Shown: positions 26,728 to 36,500 of the stretch, in pieces | Numbering within the stretch: position 1 is the first letter of the stretch | Layout: each line of letters begins with the position of its first letter | Notes under the pieces: generated by a model | What the model was told of the DNA's origin: nothing | The model's database searches: none | What the model saw: the letters and a program-made list of their open reading frames with translations, nothing else | Position numbers and translations under genes: made by a program | DNA from: an uncultured Anaeroplasmataceae bacterium | GTDB lineage: Bacteria; Bacillota_I; Bacilli_A; Acholeplasmatales; Anaeroplasmataceae | DNA: 49,415 bases | Reading direction: 5' to 3' | Assembly (NCBI GenBank): GCA_910579215.1 | Contig: CAJTTN010000012.1 | Location: 1 to 49,415 of the forward strand

Positions 26728-26744
26728 GGAGGCAATATGCCTCC
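26728..26744 (-). terminator. Terminator of holA
   Basis: GGAGGCA (26728-26734) pairs with TGCCTCC (26738-26744) around ATA, two bases from the holA stop. The minus strand continues CTTTTCT. Confidence 0.75.
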
Positions 26745-26745
26745 G

Positions 26746-27678
26746 TTATCTTAAAAAATATAATTCTAATCCCATATTTTGGTCGATTTTTCCCGTTTTG
26801 ATTTGATAATCCAACTGATTTAGGGCTTGTAAATGCATTTTGACAGATTCCATAGAATGCTCTTTTGCATTTTTAACCATGTAGTAAGCACGACCAGATG
26901 AAATGTGAAATAGGTCAGCTAGGTCAGCTTGATTCATTCCTGCTTTTATTAAAATATTAACATTATAAAGCTCCTGAAACTTATTTATTAAAAGACTAAT
27001 TAGGTTTGAAGCCTGCATACTTTTAAGCTTCATGTCTTGATATCCTTTCATCATGAGCTTTTTATTATTGGTCAATACTGCTTCAATTAAAGAATAAACA
27101 TTATCCTCTAATGGCTCTGATATCATTTTTCTAATATCTGCATTTGTAATGCATTTTTCTTCTGCCTTATAGCATTCTAATTGATCCATAAAGCTTCTTA
27201 ATCTAGAAAAGCTTTCAGAATAGCTAACCAATAATCGAACAGAATCCTTATCTATCTGAAAGCCCTCCTCTAAAAACGCATGCTCTGCATATTCTTCCAA
27301 ATTAATATTTTTAGTTTTCACTTCAAAAACAGATGAAAATCTTTTCAGCTTTTGGTATTGTTCATTTGAATAATCAGAAAAGTCCATAAATATCAATACT
27401 AAAACATTTGAGCTATTTTGATTATTCATAGCCTTTAGAAGCTCTAAAAAGGCTCTATCACTCTTAGAGAGTAAAGCTTCTGCCCTACGAACAATGATTA
27501 GTTTTGAATCATCAAATAAAGAAATTGTCGTAAGCTCATCAACAATAGCATAGGTTCCTTCCTCAGAAGCGGTATATACAATTGGTTCTACCTCTAGCTC
27601 TAGACCTTTCCTAAGTTCTTCTATTTTTTTATCAACAGCTAAAGAATCATCTGATATTATAATAAAATTTGCAGCCAT
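26746..27678 (-). CDS. holA: DNA polymerase III delta subunit
   Basis: A 310-residue clamp-loader subunit that opens the beta clamp. The N-terminal domain has the pattern DDSKLIIVRRAEALL, and the C-terminal collar domain includes NLISLLINKFQELYNV and ALNQLDYQIKTGKIDQNMGLELYF, typical of HolA. The start is set at ATG 27678; a GTG at 27690 is possible. It is a conserved neighbour of rpsT in Firmicutes, separated here by the ABC operon. Confidence 0.93.
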   Translation of the reverse strand: MAANFIIISDDSLAVDKKIEELRKGLELEVEPIVYTASEEGTYAIVDELTTISLFDDSKLIIVRRAEALLSKSDRAFLELLKAMNNQNSSNVLVLIFMDFSDYSNEQYQKLKRFSSVFEVKTKNINLEEYAEHAFLEEGFQIDKDSVRLLVSYSESFSRLRSFMDQLECYKAEEKCITNADIRKMISEPLEDNVYSLIEAVLTNNKKLMMKGYQDMKLKSMQASNLISLLINKFQELYNVNILIKAGMNQADLADLFHISSGRAYYMVKNAKEHSMESVKMHLQALNQLDYQIKTGKIDQNMGLELYFLR

Positions 27679-27707
27679 ACTTCCATTCACCTAGCTTCCT
27701 CATTTTA

Positions 27708-28442
27708 TTATATCACATTTTGAATAGATTTGAAATTATAACCATCATTTTTTAATTGTGTTATAATTTGTTCTAAATCCACTGCATTATCCTTTGAAAC
27801 CGTATGCATTAAAATGATTGCGCCATTATGTATTCTTCTTTTTACCTGCTTTAGGCTGTATTGATCTCCATGATACATATTTTGATGCCAATCCACATAG
27901 GCCAATGACCAAAATACAGAAGCATAACCATTATCCTTTAAAAGCTTAAGACTCCGTTCATCAAATTCTCCTCTTGGAGGACGGACATAATGAGAAAGCT
28001 TTGCACCAATCTTTTCTAAATAAGCATCCTCTAGTTTTTTTATATCCTTTAAGATTTCTTCATTTGAGGATTTTGTAAAATCCTTATGGGAAAAGGTGTG
28101 GTTTCCAACGATATGTCCATCTGCCACCATTTCCTTAACTATATCTGTTGCAGAATTTAAATAATGCCCCGTAATAAAGAAAATAGCTTTTGTATTCGTT
28201 TTACGTAAAGCTTCTAAAATCATAGGCGTGTGCCCATTTTCATAGCCACAATCAAAGGTTAAATAAATATCCTTTGTATCTGCTCCTATATAAACACCGC
28301 CATTTTCCTTTAAGATAGTATCATATTTTCCTGCATTCGGACGAGCATTCCCTTTATTAATTAGTCCAAAGCCATAAGCGTTACTTGTCATACCAAAAAT
28401 AAGAAATAAAACCGTGATAAAAGTAAAAATATATTTTTTCAT
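27708..28442 (-). CDS. pdaA: Polysaccharide deacetylase, PdaA-like (muramic delta-lactam)
   Basis: A 244-residue exported enzyme with a signal peptide at 1-24. The NodB fold shows YLTFDCGYENG, the metal motif GNHTFSH, RPPRGEF and ILMHTVS. TFDCGYENG and overall length match PdaA, which de-N-acetylates muramic acid in spore cortex synthesis. It starts behind AGGAGG. It supports spore formation along with gpr. Confidence 0.9.
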   Translation of the reverse strand: MKKYIFTFITVLFLIFGMTSNAYGFGLINKGNARPNAGKYDTILKENGGVYIGADTKDIYLTFDCGYENGHTPMILEALRKTNTKAIFFITGHYLNSATDIVKEMVADGHIVGNHTFSHKDFTKSSNEEILKDIKKLEDAYLEKIGAKLSHYVRPPRGEFDERSLKLLKDNGYASVFWSLAYVDWHQNMYHGDQYSLKQVKRRIHNGAIILMHTVSKDNAVDLEQIITQLKNDGYNFKSIQNVI

Positions 28443-28455
28443 ACTCTCACCTCCT

Positions 28456-29211
28456 TCATACCTTATTTTTCGACAAAAATTTAAAATTTATGTTTAAATG
28501 ATTTAAATTAATGCCAAGAAGTACGCCTATACATAAGGCATAAATATAAAAAAATAAGATGATAAAGAAGGACAAAATACCATAGACAATTTTAAAGCTA
28601 GAAAAAAGCTTTAGATATAAGACAAAGCCAAAAGTAAAAATTATAAAATATATAGTAGTAAAAAGCACCCCCTTGTACAATCGAGAAATACTATAGGATT
28701 TAAAGGTAATGACATGAATCATATAGATAGTTAGAATAAACACAATAAGAATTAAAACTAAAGACATAAGGATATAAAAATAACTTAAATGAAGAATAAT
28801 TTCACTAGCTAAAAGAGTTATAAAATTTAAACATACTAAATAAATTATGGTTATTATAATAGACAAAACTCTTTTTGAGATACTCCGTTCATAGGTGGTT
28901 TCTGTTATATACTCTACAATACCAAATAAATGATAGTACAAGGAAGACGCTGAATAAAGACTCGTAATGATTAAAAGAATAGAATAGGAAATATTGTTTT
29001 GATAGTTAAAAAAATAAGAAATTAAATCCTTTAGCTTCCCATCCTCTACAGTACTTAGGATAAGTTCTTGAAAGGAATTAGAAAAAAGTCCAGAAATTAT
29101 AATGAACAAAAAAAGAAAAGCTCCACCATTCATAATTAAACTGAAAGCTATAGCACTTGCAAGAGTTGGTATTTTCTTATCCATAACAAAATGATATATT
29201 TTGGAAAGCAT
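28456..29211 (-). CDS. YihY/BrkB-family membrane protein
   Basis: A 251-residue integral membrane protein with about six hydrophobic helices. The N-terminal TLASAIAFSLIMNGGAFLFLF and the SASSLYYHLFGIVE motif are family-typical. Some members were called RNase BN in error; the true function is unknown. It is 13 bases upstream of pdaA and probably co-transcribed. Confidence 0.82.
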   Translation of the reverse strand: MLSKIYHFVMDKKIPTLASAIAFSLIMNGGAFLFLFIIISGLFSNSFQELILSTVEDGKLKDLISYFFNYQNNISYSILLIITSLYSASSLYYHLFGIVEYITETTYERSISKRVLSIIITIIYLVCLNFITLLASEIILHLSYFYILMSLVLILIVFILTIYMIHVITFKSYSISRLYKGVLFTTIYFIIFTFGFVLYLKLFSSFKIVYGILSFFIILFFYIYALCIGVLLGINLNHLNINFKFLSKNKV

Positions 29212-29257
29212 AGTTTTTCACCATTCATTAGTATGAATAGATGCCAAGAAATTCATA

Positions 29258-29285
29258 CAAAAAAGAATCCCAAATTAGGATTCTT
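29258..29285 (-). terminator. Terminator of the rimM-trmD transcript
   Basis: AAGAATCC (29263-29270) pairs with GGATTCTT (29278-29285) around a seven-base loop, with seven T on the minus strand. Confidence 0.85.
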
Positions 29286-29289
29286 CTCC

Positions 29290-30030
29290 TTAAGCATTAT
29301 TTTTATCAGCCGCTAATTCTGCTTGAAGCATAGAAAGCAGACGCTCCTCTTCCTTTGTTAAATTTCTATTTTTTAAAAGATCTGGTCTTCGAAGTATGGT
29401 TTTTCTTAAAGATTCCTTTAAACGAAATTCCCGGATCAACTTATGATTTCCGTTTAATAAAACTTCGGGTACTGTACATCCCTTATACTCTACAGGTCTC
29501 GTATATTGGGGATATTCTAATAAACCATCAGAAAAGGAATCATCTTCGCTGCTTTCCTTTCGAATAGCATTATCTAATAAACGAATTACACTATCACAAA
29601 TTACTGCCGCTGCAAGCTCCCCTCCAGTTAAAACATAATCTCCAATTGAAATTTCATCGTCTACATATGACCTAATTCTTTCATCAAAGCCTTCATAATG
29701 ACCACAAATTAGAATAAGCTCTTCTTTAGAGGCTAGCTCCTTAGCAATCGTCTGCTGAAAAGGACGTCCTTGAGGTGTCATTAATATTTTAAAGCTTTGA
29801 GCTGTCCTATGCGCAGTAATTGCTCTATCCACCACATCACAGGCAAGGACCATCCCCGCACCTCCACCATAGGGTGTATCATCCACATGATGATGCTTAT
29901 CTAAGGAATATTGACGCATATCAATTAGTTCTACACTACAAACCCCTTTTTCTATGGCCCGTTTAAGGATGGATTCCTTTAATATGCCCTCTAGCATATT
30001 AGGAAACAACGTTAATATTTTAATTTTCAC
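29290..30030 (-). CDS. trmD: tRNA (guanine-37-N1)-methyltransferase
   Basis: A 246-residue SPOUT methylase that modifies G37 to prevent frameshifting. LTLFPNMLEG, the knot parts LICGHYEGFDERI and ISIGDYVLTGGELAA, and the DDTPYGGGAGMV loop are clear. The start is GTG at 30030, inside the rimM end, preceded by GAGGG. Confidence 0.97.
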   Translation of the reverse strand: MKIKILTLFPNMLEGILKESILKRAIEKGVCSVELIDMRQYSLDKHHHVDDTPYGGGAGMVLACDVVDRAITAHRTAQSFKILMTPQGRPFQQTIAKELASKEELILICGHYEGFDERIRSYVDDEISIGDYVLTGGELAAAVICDSVIRLLDNAIRKESSEDDSFSDGLLEYPQYTRPVEYKGCTVPEVLLNGNHKLIREFRLKESLRKTILRRPDLLKNRNLTKEEERLLSMLQAELAADKNNA

Positions 30031-30517
30031 GAATTAATCCCTCGATTTCCTTTATTATAATATGCTTTGAAACCTCCAAAACAAATTCATCTATGAAGGG
30101 CACATAATAGTGCTTATCTTGATAAGCTACATAAAGATAGTCACATTGAGGCATTTCCTTTATTTCTTCAACGACTCCTCGAAAAACCTGATCTTGATTA
30201 TAAACCTCACAGCCAATAAGGTCACTATAATAATATTCATCCTCCTGTAAGGCTTCTCTATCCTCTTCGCTCACATAAATTTCATCTAAATGATATTTCA
30301 TGACTAAATTGATATCATTTAAATCCTTAAAGGCCACCAAAAGATATTTGCCAAATTCTGATGCTCGTTCTACGATTACAGGAATATATTCCCTTTGATG
30401 ATAAATAAATAAACGACTTCCCTTAAAAAAACGATTAAAATCTGAGGTAACCTTTATTTTAAGCTCCCCTTTGATTCCATGTGTAGTCATTATTTTTCCA
30501 CAACGATAATAGTTCAT
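30020..30517 (-). CDS. rimM: Ribosome maturation factor RimM
   Basis: A 165-residue 16S rRNA processing factor. CGKIMTTHGIKGELKIKV is the N-terminal signature and YYVPFIDEFVLEV the PRC-barrel end. It overlaps trmD by 11 bases, the usual rimM-trmD pair, though rpsP and rplS are not here. ATG follows AAAGGAG. Confidence 0.95.
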   Translation of the reverse strand: MNYYRCGKIMTTHGIKGELKIKVTSDFNRFFKGSRLFIYHQREYIPVIVERASEFGKYLLVAFKDLNDINLVMKYHLDEIYVSEEDREALQEDEYYYSDLIGCEVYNQDQVFRGVVEEIKEMPQCDYLYVAYQDKHYYVPFIDEFVLEVSKHIIIKEIEGLIREN

Positions 30518-30533
30518 AATACTTTCTCCTTTT

Positions 30534-31016
30534 TTATCCCTTTAAAGCTTCTTTCCAAATCAAAGTTAACGCATCTAATGACACTCTAGCATTTGCTGAG
30601 CTCGTAGAAGGAAGACATATAGCAATTTCTTTTAATTCGGGATATTGCTTAATAAATATTTGATAGGCTGTTTTTCCATTTAATAGAATTTTCTTAGTAT
30701 TCATCCCTCTTAATACCTCTTTTATATTGGTACAAATAGGGTTAGTTATACTAGAATCACTTGAATTTTTTATAGTACAAGAATAAATAATGTCATATAA
30801 AGCTAAATGATGCTTCAATATAAATAAGCTCTTATCCTCTATAGACATATGATATGCATCCTCTTCATAAATCCTAGACAAAACCTTCCAAAAGCGATTT
30901 TCAGGATGCATATAATAAAATCCTCTTTTAACAGATTCAACGGATGGCAAGGACCCAAGAATTAATATCTCTGAGGCTGCATTGTATATAGGCATAAATG
31001 GGTGCTGCTTTTCCAT
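30534..31016 (-). CDS. DNA-deoxyinosine glycosylase (UDG superfamily)
   Basis: A 160-residue glycosylase that removes hypoxanthine from DNA. The family motif ILGSLPSVESVKRGFYYMHPENRFWKVL is spread over residues 18-46, and LPSTSSANAR is the second active-site loop. It follows addA with a TAATG overlap, so three repair genes (addB, addA and this one) form one operon. Confidence 0.87.
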   Translation of the reverse strand: MEKQHPFMPIYNAASEILILGSLPSVESVKRGFYYMHPENRFWKVLSRIYEEDAYHMSIEDKSLFILKHHLALYDIIYSCTIKNSSDSSITNPICTNIKEVLRGMNTKKILLNGKTAYQIFIKQYPELKEIAICLPSTSSANARVSLDALTLIWKEALKG

Positions 31017-34000
31017 TAGAACACCTTCAATATATCTTGTCTTAATATAGACAGTAAATAACAGGATACTGGAAGTTTACTCTTAGACTCCACATAAGCC
31101 TTATAAATTTCTAGCTGACGGATATATTCTTTACTTTGGGTATCTGAAAGCTTATAATCAATAATATCAATATGATCCTCATAAATACATAAAAGGTCAA
31201 TAATACCATGATAGTCTTGAAAATAAAACTCATGCTCATGATAGGTTTTTGCCAAGCTTAAATTTTCAAATATAGGTGTGCTTAGTAGTTTTTTTAGGGC
31301 TTCCTTCATAAAGGAATCGACTGGTAAATCCTCTATACTTAACTGATTAAAATCTAAAACTTCTAAGCATTCATGAAATCTTTTTCCTAGCTCTATTGCC
31401 TTTTGCATAGAATAATCTGTTAAAGATACAAGCTCCTTAGATATTCTTTGTTTTGAACTTGACTGTGTTGATAATTCCTTAAAGGAATAGGATAAAGGTT
31501 TTCCCTGTACCTCCTTTAAGGAATGCTTCTTTAATCGATATGCTTTAGTTGCCTTAATTTCAGCAAATGGGATTTCCTTTCGATAGGATTGAAAAAATGC
31601 TTTTGTGTGTAATAAATCATTAAAGGAGCGTACCTTATCCATAGGAAGCAAGCCCTCCTGGTCTAAGGATTTAGATACTAAAATTATTTTTTCTCTTGCT
31701 CTTGTTAAAGCAACATAAAACAAACGAATCTTTTCTGATAAGTCCGCCTTTTTTATTTCCTCTTCTGCAAGAGCCTTCAGGATTGTATTACTATTCGACT
31801 CATCAGAAAAGGGGATATATACACCATAGGAAAGGGAAAGGCCAAAGGAATCTTTAATATCTGCTTGATTAAATTTACTACCTAGCATAGGGAAAAAGCA
31901 ATAGGGAAATTCTAATCCCTTTGATTTATGTATAGTCATCATTCTTACACAATTCTTCGTATCTTCAGCAAGCTTGAATTTTAAATCTATTCCATTTTCA
32001 AAAATATTCTTAAGATAGGCAGAGGCTTCTTCTTTTCCCATAGAGGCCTTTGCCATAGTTTCAAATAAAGAGTGAATATAATCAAGAGTCACACAAGAGG
32101 TTGTCACATCGCCTATGGTCGATAGCTTTTCATAAACCTCAAATACCTCAGCTATTCTATAAAACATATCTTGTAAGGGTATATGATTTATTTCCTTTGC
32201 CAGAAGGTCAATCCTTTGAGTAAGTTCTGTTTGTAAAGAATTCTTAAGCATTTGATAGATTACCTCATCAGGATACGCAAATAAAAAGCTTCTTCCTATA
32301 CTTGCTAACGCATGCCAATAGGCTGTATCTATTTGATTTAGACTTTTTTGGACAATAAGATAAAATATATTAGAAAATAATTTTGGTAAAATGGAATCAT
32401 TCAAACTCAAATCTGCTTCAATAGACAAAGGAATTCCCAAGTATTCAAAAACTCTTTTAAAGGTGGTAAAGCTTTTGGTTTTATCTATTAATATCGCAAT
32501 ATCTGAATATTCTAATGGCAATGCTCTTTTTCCCTTTAAGCATAAAGGCCGTTCCTTCATCAAAGCTATAATTTTCCTACCACAGATAAATGCCTCTATT
32601 TCTTCTTCTGTAAATTCAACAGCATCTGCATAAGATAAAATATCCATATGCCAATTACGTGTTTCATTAGTTAAAGCATAATCCTTTTGCCCAAATCGCA
32701 TCATGTGCTCTAAGGCATAATTTGCATCTCCTTGATCTAAGGTCATAAGATTTGAAAAAATCAAATTAATATCATCCACCACTTCGTTTCTAGAACGAAA
32801 ATTATATGTCAAATCAATTTTTATACCTTCCTTCATAGAAGAGTATCGGCTATATTTTTCTTTAAAAATATACGGATTAGCATTTCTAAACCGATAGATC
32901 GACTGCTTAATATCGCCAACCATATAACAATTATTTTTAGAAATCAATTGAATAAATGTCTCTTGAATGTCCGAGGTATCTTGATATTCATCTATTAAAA
33001 TCTCAGTGAAGCCATTTTTTATTTCAGATAAAACAGTTGCATTATTTTGAACCAATCGAATTGCCATTTTTGCAATATCCATATAATCAAAAGACATAAG
33101 CTCAAGCTTATATTGATACAAGCGTTTTTGAACCTCTAAAGCAAGTTCTAACAAATATAAAACATCTTCCTTTATAGCATAAATTTCTTCCTCAGCTGCC
33201 TTTAAAGTACTATATTTAGAAAAATATTTTGTTTTTAATTGCTTAAGTTCTTCCCCACAAAATGTTTTTTGTTCCTTTACCGCTAAAGAGGCGTTAGAGG
33301 AAAGGCGTGGCAAAGCTAAAGTGGAAAGAAATTCATAAGCCTCCTCATAAGAGGTAAAAGGTTTAGAGGGTAGTAAGGCTTCTATAGTGTCTGCCAGCTT
33401 TTTAGACTCAGTATCCTCAGAGGCGCACTCCAATAGTTTAACTAATTCATTTACAAAATTCTTAGATTTTCTTAACACTAGCTCTTCAAAGGTATGAATA
33501 ATATTTTGAACAAATTTTTTAGAATAATAGTTTTCCTCATATGTGTTCACAAACTGATTCTCATCAACTATAAGCTCTAGTTTTTGAAATAAGGAAAGTA
33601 TGATACCTTTTAGATTTTCATCGGATTGCTTAGTATATTTTTTTAGTAATGAAAAAAATTGAGTATTCTTAGATGTATAGTTTTCCTCAAACAATTGATC
33701 TAAAAGTTCTTTTTTCTTAACCTCTAACAAGGCCTGATCCATTATGGAGATATTCTTATCTATACCTAAATAAAAATAATATTTTTTTACTAAGGATAAG
33801 CTGTAAGCATCAAAGGTTGTAATATCTGCAACATCTATACGACTAGCCTGTTCCTTTAAATTGTGTTCTAATAGCTTTTTTCGGATACGCTCCTTCATTT
33901 CTTGGGCTGCCGCATTTGTAAAGGTTAAAACAAGAAAGCTACAGATATCCTTCCCCTCTTTACAATAGGTTAAGATACGTTCAGAAAGAACTGCAGTTTT

Positions 34001-34081
34001 TCCTGAGCCTGCTCCTGCTGACACTATCATATTTTTGCCCTTTTTATGAATTGCCTGCTCCTGCATTTCCGTCCATGCCAT
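31016..34081 (-). CDS. addA: AddA helicase-nuclease subunit
   Basis: A 1021-residue UvrD-type helicase with C-terminal nuclease, working with AddB in double-strand break repair. WTEMQEQAI and SAGAGSGKTAVLSERI form the Q and Walker A motifs; LIDEYQDTSDIQ is motif II, YNFRSRNEVV is motif IV, MTIHKSKGLEF and VALTRAREKI are later motifs. DIIDYKLSD near the end is the RecB-like nuclease. The start is the ATG at 34081 with AGGTG before it; the frame also extends to TTG 34102. It overlaps addB by 38 bases. Confidence 0.95.
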   Translation of the reverse strand: MAWTEMQEQAIHKKGKNMIVSAGAGSGKTAVLSERILTYCKEGKDICSFLVLTFTNAAAQEMKERIRKKLLEHNLKEQASRIDVADITTFDAYSLSLVKKYYFYLGIDKNISIMDQALLEVKKKELLDQLFEENYTSKNTQFFSLLKKYTKQSDENLKGIILSLFQKLELIVDENQFVNTYEENYYSKKFVQNIIHTFEELVLRKSKNFVNELVKLLECASEDTESKKLADTIEALLPSKPFTSYEEAYEFLSTLALPRLSSNASLAVKEQKTFCGEELKQLKTKYFSKYSTLKAAEEEIYAIKEDVLYLLELALEVQKRLYQYKLELMSFDYMDIAKMAIRLVQNNATVLSEIKNGFTEILIDEYQDTSDIQETFIQLISKNNCYMVGDIKQSIYRFRNANPYIFKEKYSRYSSMKEGIKIDLTYNFRSRNEVVDDINLIFSNLMTLDQGDANYALEHMMRFGQKDYALTNETRNWHMDILSYADAVEFTEEEIEAFICGRKIIALMKERPLCLKGKRALPLEYSDIAILIDKTKSFTTFKRVFEYLGIPLSIEADLSLNDSILPKLFSNIFYLIVQKSLNQIDTAYWHALASIGRSFLFAYPDEVIYQMLKNSLQTELTQRIDLLAKEINHIPLQDMFYRIAEVFEVYEKLSTIGDVTTSCVTLDYIHSLFETMAKASMGKEEASAYLKNIFENGIDLKFKLAEDTKNCVRMMTIHKSKGLEFPYCFFPMLGSKFNQADIKDSFGLSLSYGVYIPFSDESNSNTILKALAEEEIKKADLSEKIRLFYVALTRAREKIILVSKSLDQEGLLPMDKVRSFNDLLHTKAFFQSYRKEIPFAEIKATKAYRLKKHSLKEVQGKPLSYSFKELSTQSSSKQRISKELVSLTDYSMQKAIELGKRFHECLEVLDFNQLSIEDLPVDSFMKEALKKLLSTPIFENLSLAKTYHEHEFYFQDYHGIIDLLCIYEDHIDIIDYKLSDTQSKEYIRQLEIYKAYVESKSKLPVSCYLLSILRQDILKVF

Positions 34082-36407
34082 CTCCTTCACCTCTCTTTCC
34101 AAATGGTTTATAGGATAACTCTATTTCATCCTCATAATCACAAAAGCATAAGTCCTTATATTTACAAAACATACAGGATTCATTTTTACCTCTAATTTTT
34201 TTAGGAGCAATAGGAAATACTCCCTGTTGAATTTGTTCTGCTGCCCCATCTAAAAGGTTTTCTACCAATTGGATAATTTCATCCTGCTGAGCTTCTAAAA
34301 ATACTTTTGAATATTTTAAAAAGCCATCTTTCGTCATTCCTAAAGATTTAATGTAGGTACTTCTCATATGAGAGGGATCTAGCATAGATAGTAGTCTAGA
34401 GCTAGCCACACTATAGCCTTCTAGCATAAATCTTTTATTCATTTGCTGTTCAACATCAGATTTATGATCATAAATAACTATATTTACCTTTTGTAAATAA
34501 ATTCCGATGATATGAAGGTTCTTCCCTTTAAATTCATCATACTTAGATAATAAATACATATAGGCTGGAAGTTGTAAATGAAAGCCATCCTCCATATTAT
34601 CTAAGCTAACTATATCAGCCCCCGTTTTATAATCCACAATTGCAGCATATACCTCATCCTCCTGTATTGTATACATAAGCTTATCTATGTATCCCTCAAA
34701 GGAATAGGTTGTTTTAATAACCTCTATATGTGCCTCTCTTACAATGGTGGATAGCTTACTATCCTGTTCATGTGTTTTATTAAAGGAGATTATATTTCTT
34801 AAGACCTCCGTCATTTGCTGAAAAAAGAATTTGTCCTTTTCATCTAAAGCATTTTCCTTTGTATGCTGTTCAACAGCTAAATTAAAATCAAAATCCTCTT
34901 GATAGCTATCCTCTAAAACAGCATGAGAAAAGGTTCCTAAGCGTGCTGCCATTTGAGGCTTAAATTCATTCAATCCTAATATTCTATCAGCATAGTACGA
35001 AAAAGGACAAGCAAAATAAAGTTTGACATTTGAGTAGGCTAAACGTAAAGGCTTTTTTTCAAAATGCTTACCTAAGGTTTCCTTAGATAGAGGCTTATAT
35101 CTATGCGTATATGTTTTATAAGCTGCATTCTGAATTCCGTAGCTTTCTAAATCACTATGCCATTGTCCATATTTCAAATATAAATCATATAATCCAATTA
35201 ATCTAAGCTCATCCTCAACCTTAGAAAATCCGTACTCTATTGATTCTATAAGAATAGGAGTAAGACCTAAGGTCTCTACCAATGGAGATGGTAAAAATTT
35301 TTCTTGATTCACGACTCTTTTATAGGTAAGAATTAAATGAGGAGTAGAAAATAGAAAGCTCTTTAATTTATCTAAAGCATATTTATTTTTTTCTACGGAG
35401 GTTGAAAGACCTAATAAATTTAAATCCGCATCATTTAAAAAGCCTTGTTCCTTTTCTACCTTAGGACTACTTCCCAAATTAAATCCTAAATAAAACACAT
35501 AGTCCCTCTCACTAAAAACCATAGTATCCTGACCAAAATGGATAGCCTCTATAAGGTGTGGAATTGGGTATGCTAGGGTTTTAAAAAGAGATTTCAAAAA
35601 AGGAATGCAATGCAAAGGCAGCTCTTCAACTAATTCATAGGAGTTGATAGTATCAACAATAATTTTATAAAAATCATTAGCTTTATCTAATTTATTAATA
35701 CAATGTGAAAAGCTTTGTTCTGTTTCACATAGGGTTAAAAATTTTTGAATATAGCTTGAGGTTACTATGTTTTTCCCTGCTTCAAATTGGATTGGTATAG
35801 CATAGCTTTTTGAAAGCCTTTTAAAAATGTCTATATAGGTACGATCTGGATTCAAAATGAAAATATGATTTAATGATACGCCCTCTTCTATAAGCCTTCT
35901 TATATGATTCATAACAAATAAGCATTCCTCTAAAATGGTTGGAATTTCATATAGTGCAGGCTGGTACGTTTCTGCATGCTGAAAGACTTCAAAAACAGCA
36001 GTAATATTAGAAACCTTCTTTTTTAATTTTTCATATTCCTTTGTCGGCTCTGGATTTATAAAGGTGACAGGAAATTGTTTTAATCTAAAGGGGAAAAGTA
36101 AATCTTTTTCTATTAGTTTTTTTTCTTCTAAATACTGCATTACTGATACAATGCTATCTAGCTTTGGATTGTTATACGTTCCCTTTTCCATCTTTCGAAT
36201 AGCCTGTAGATAGTCTAAACTCAAGGTATAAGAAAAGCTATAATGTTTCATTATCTGGAAAACAGCTGATTTATGAATTTGAAAATTTAATTTATCTTGT
36301 AGCTGTTCCTGCGTTAGAAAAATATAATTTTTAATTTCCTGTTGTTCGCGAGAAATCTTTTCTTTCATATGAGAATCACAAATAATAAACCCTTCTCTTA
36401 ATTCCAT
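34044..36407 (-). CDS. addB: AddB-like nuclease subunit, short form
   Basis: A 787-residue partner of AddA. The C-terminal PD-(D/E)xK nuclease has AAIVDYKTGAD and HLQLPAYMYLL, and iron-sulphur Cys are in FACPFSYYADR and CMFCKYKDLC. Bacillus AddB has about 1160 residues; here the N-terminal UvrD-like part is shortened and I see no Walker A. It ends in a Gly/Asp-rich tail encoded where addA begins. ATG follows GAGGTG. Confidence 0.9.
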   Translation of the reverse strand: MELREGFIICDSHMKEKISREQQEIKNYIFLTQEQLQDKLNFQIHKSAVFQIMKHYSFSYTLSLDYLQAIRKMEKGTYNNPKLDSIVSVMQYLEEKKLIEKDLLFPFRLKQFPVTFINPEPTKEYEKLKKKVSNITAVFEVFQHAETYQPALYEIPTILEECLFVMNHIRRLIEEGVSLNHIFILNPDRTYIDIFKRLSKSYAIPIQFEAGKNIVTSSYIQKFLTLCETEQSFSHCINKLDKANDFYKIIVDTINSYELVEELPLHCIPFLKSLFKTLAYPIPHLIEAIHFGQDTMVFSERDYVFYLGFNLGSSPKVEKEQGFLNDADLNLLGLSTSVEKNKYALDKLKSFLFSTPHLILTYKRVVNQEKFLPSPLVETLGLTPILIESIEYGFSKVEDELRLIGLYDLYLKYGQWHSDLESYGIQNAAYKTYTHRYKPLSKETLGKHFEKKPLRLAYSNVKLYFACPFSYYADRILGLNEFKPQMAARLGTFSHAVLEDSYQEDFDFNLAVEQHTKENALDEKDKFFFQQMTEVLRNIISFNKTHEQDSKLSTIVREAHIEVIKTTYSFEGYIDKLMYTIQEDEVYAAIVDYKTGADIVSLDNMEDGFHLQLPAYMYLLSKYDEFKGKNLHIIGIYLQKVNIVIYDHKSDVEQQMNKRFMLEGYSVASSRLLSMLDPSHMRSTYIKSLGMTKDGFLKYSKVFLEAQQDEIIQLVENLLDGAAEQIQQGVFPIAPKKIRGKNESCMFCKYKDLCFCDYEDEIELSYKPFGKRGEGDGMDGNAGAGNS

Positions 36408-36473
36408 GCTCTCACCTCTCTTTCATTATATATCATATACATACATTATTTATGTATATTTTAAAAAATCATT

Positions 36474-36500
36474 AAAGAAGCTACTTAAGATAGCTTCTTT
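36474..36500 (-). terminator. Terminator overlapping the cvfB stop
   Basis: AAAGAAGCTA (36474-36483) pairs with TAGCTTCTTT (36491-36500) around CTTAAGA, which holds the stop codon. The minus strand continues with TTTAATGATTTTTT. Confidence 0.7.
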
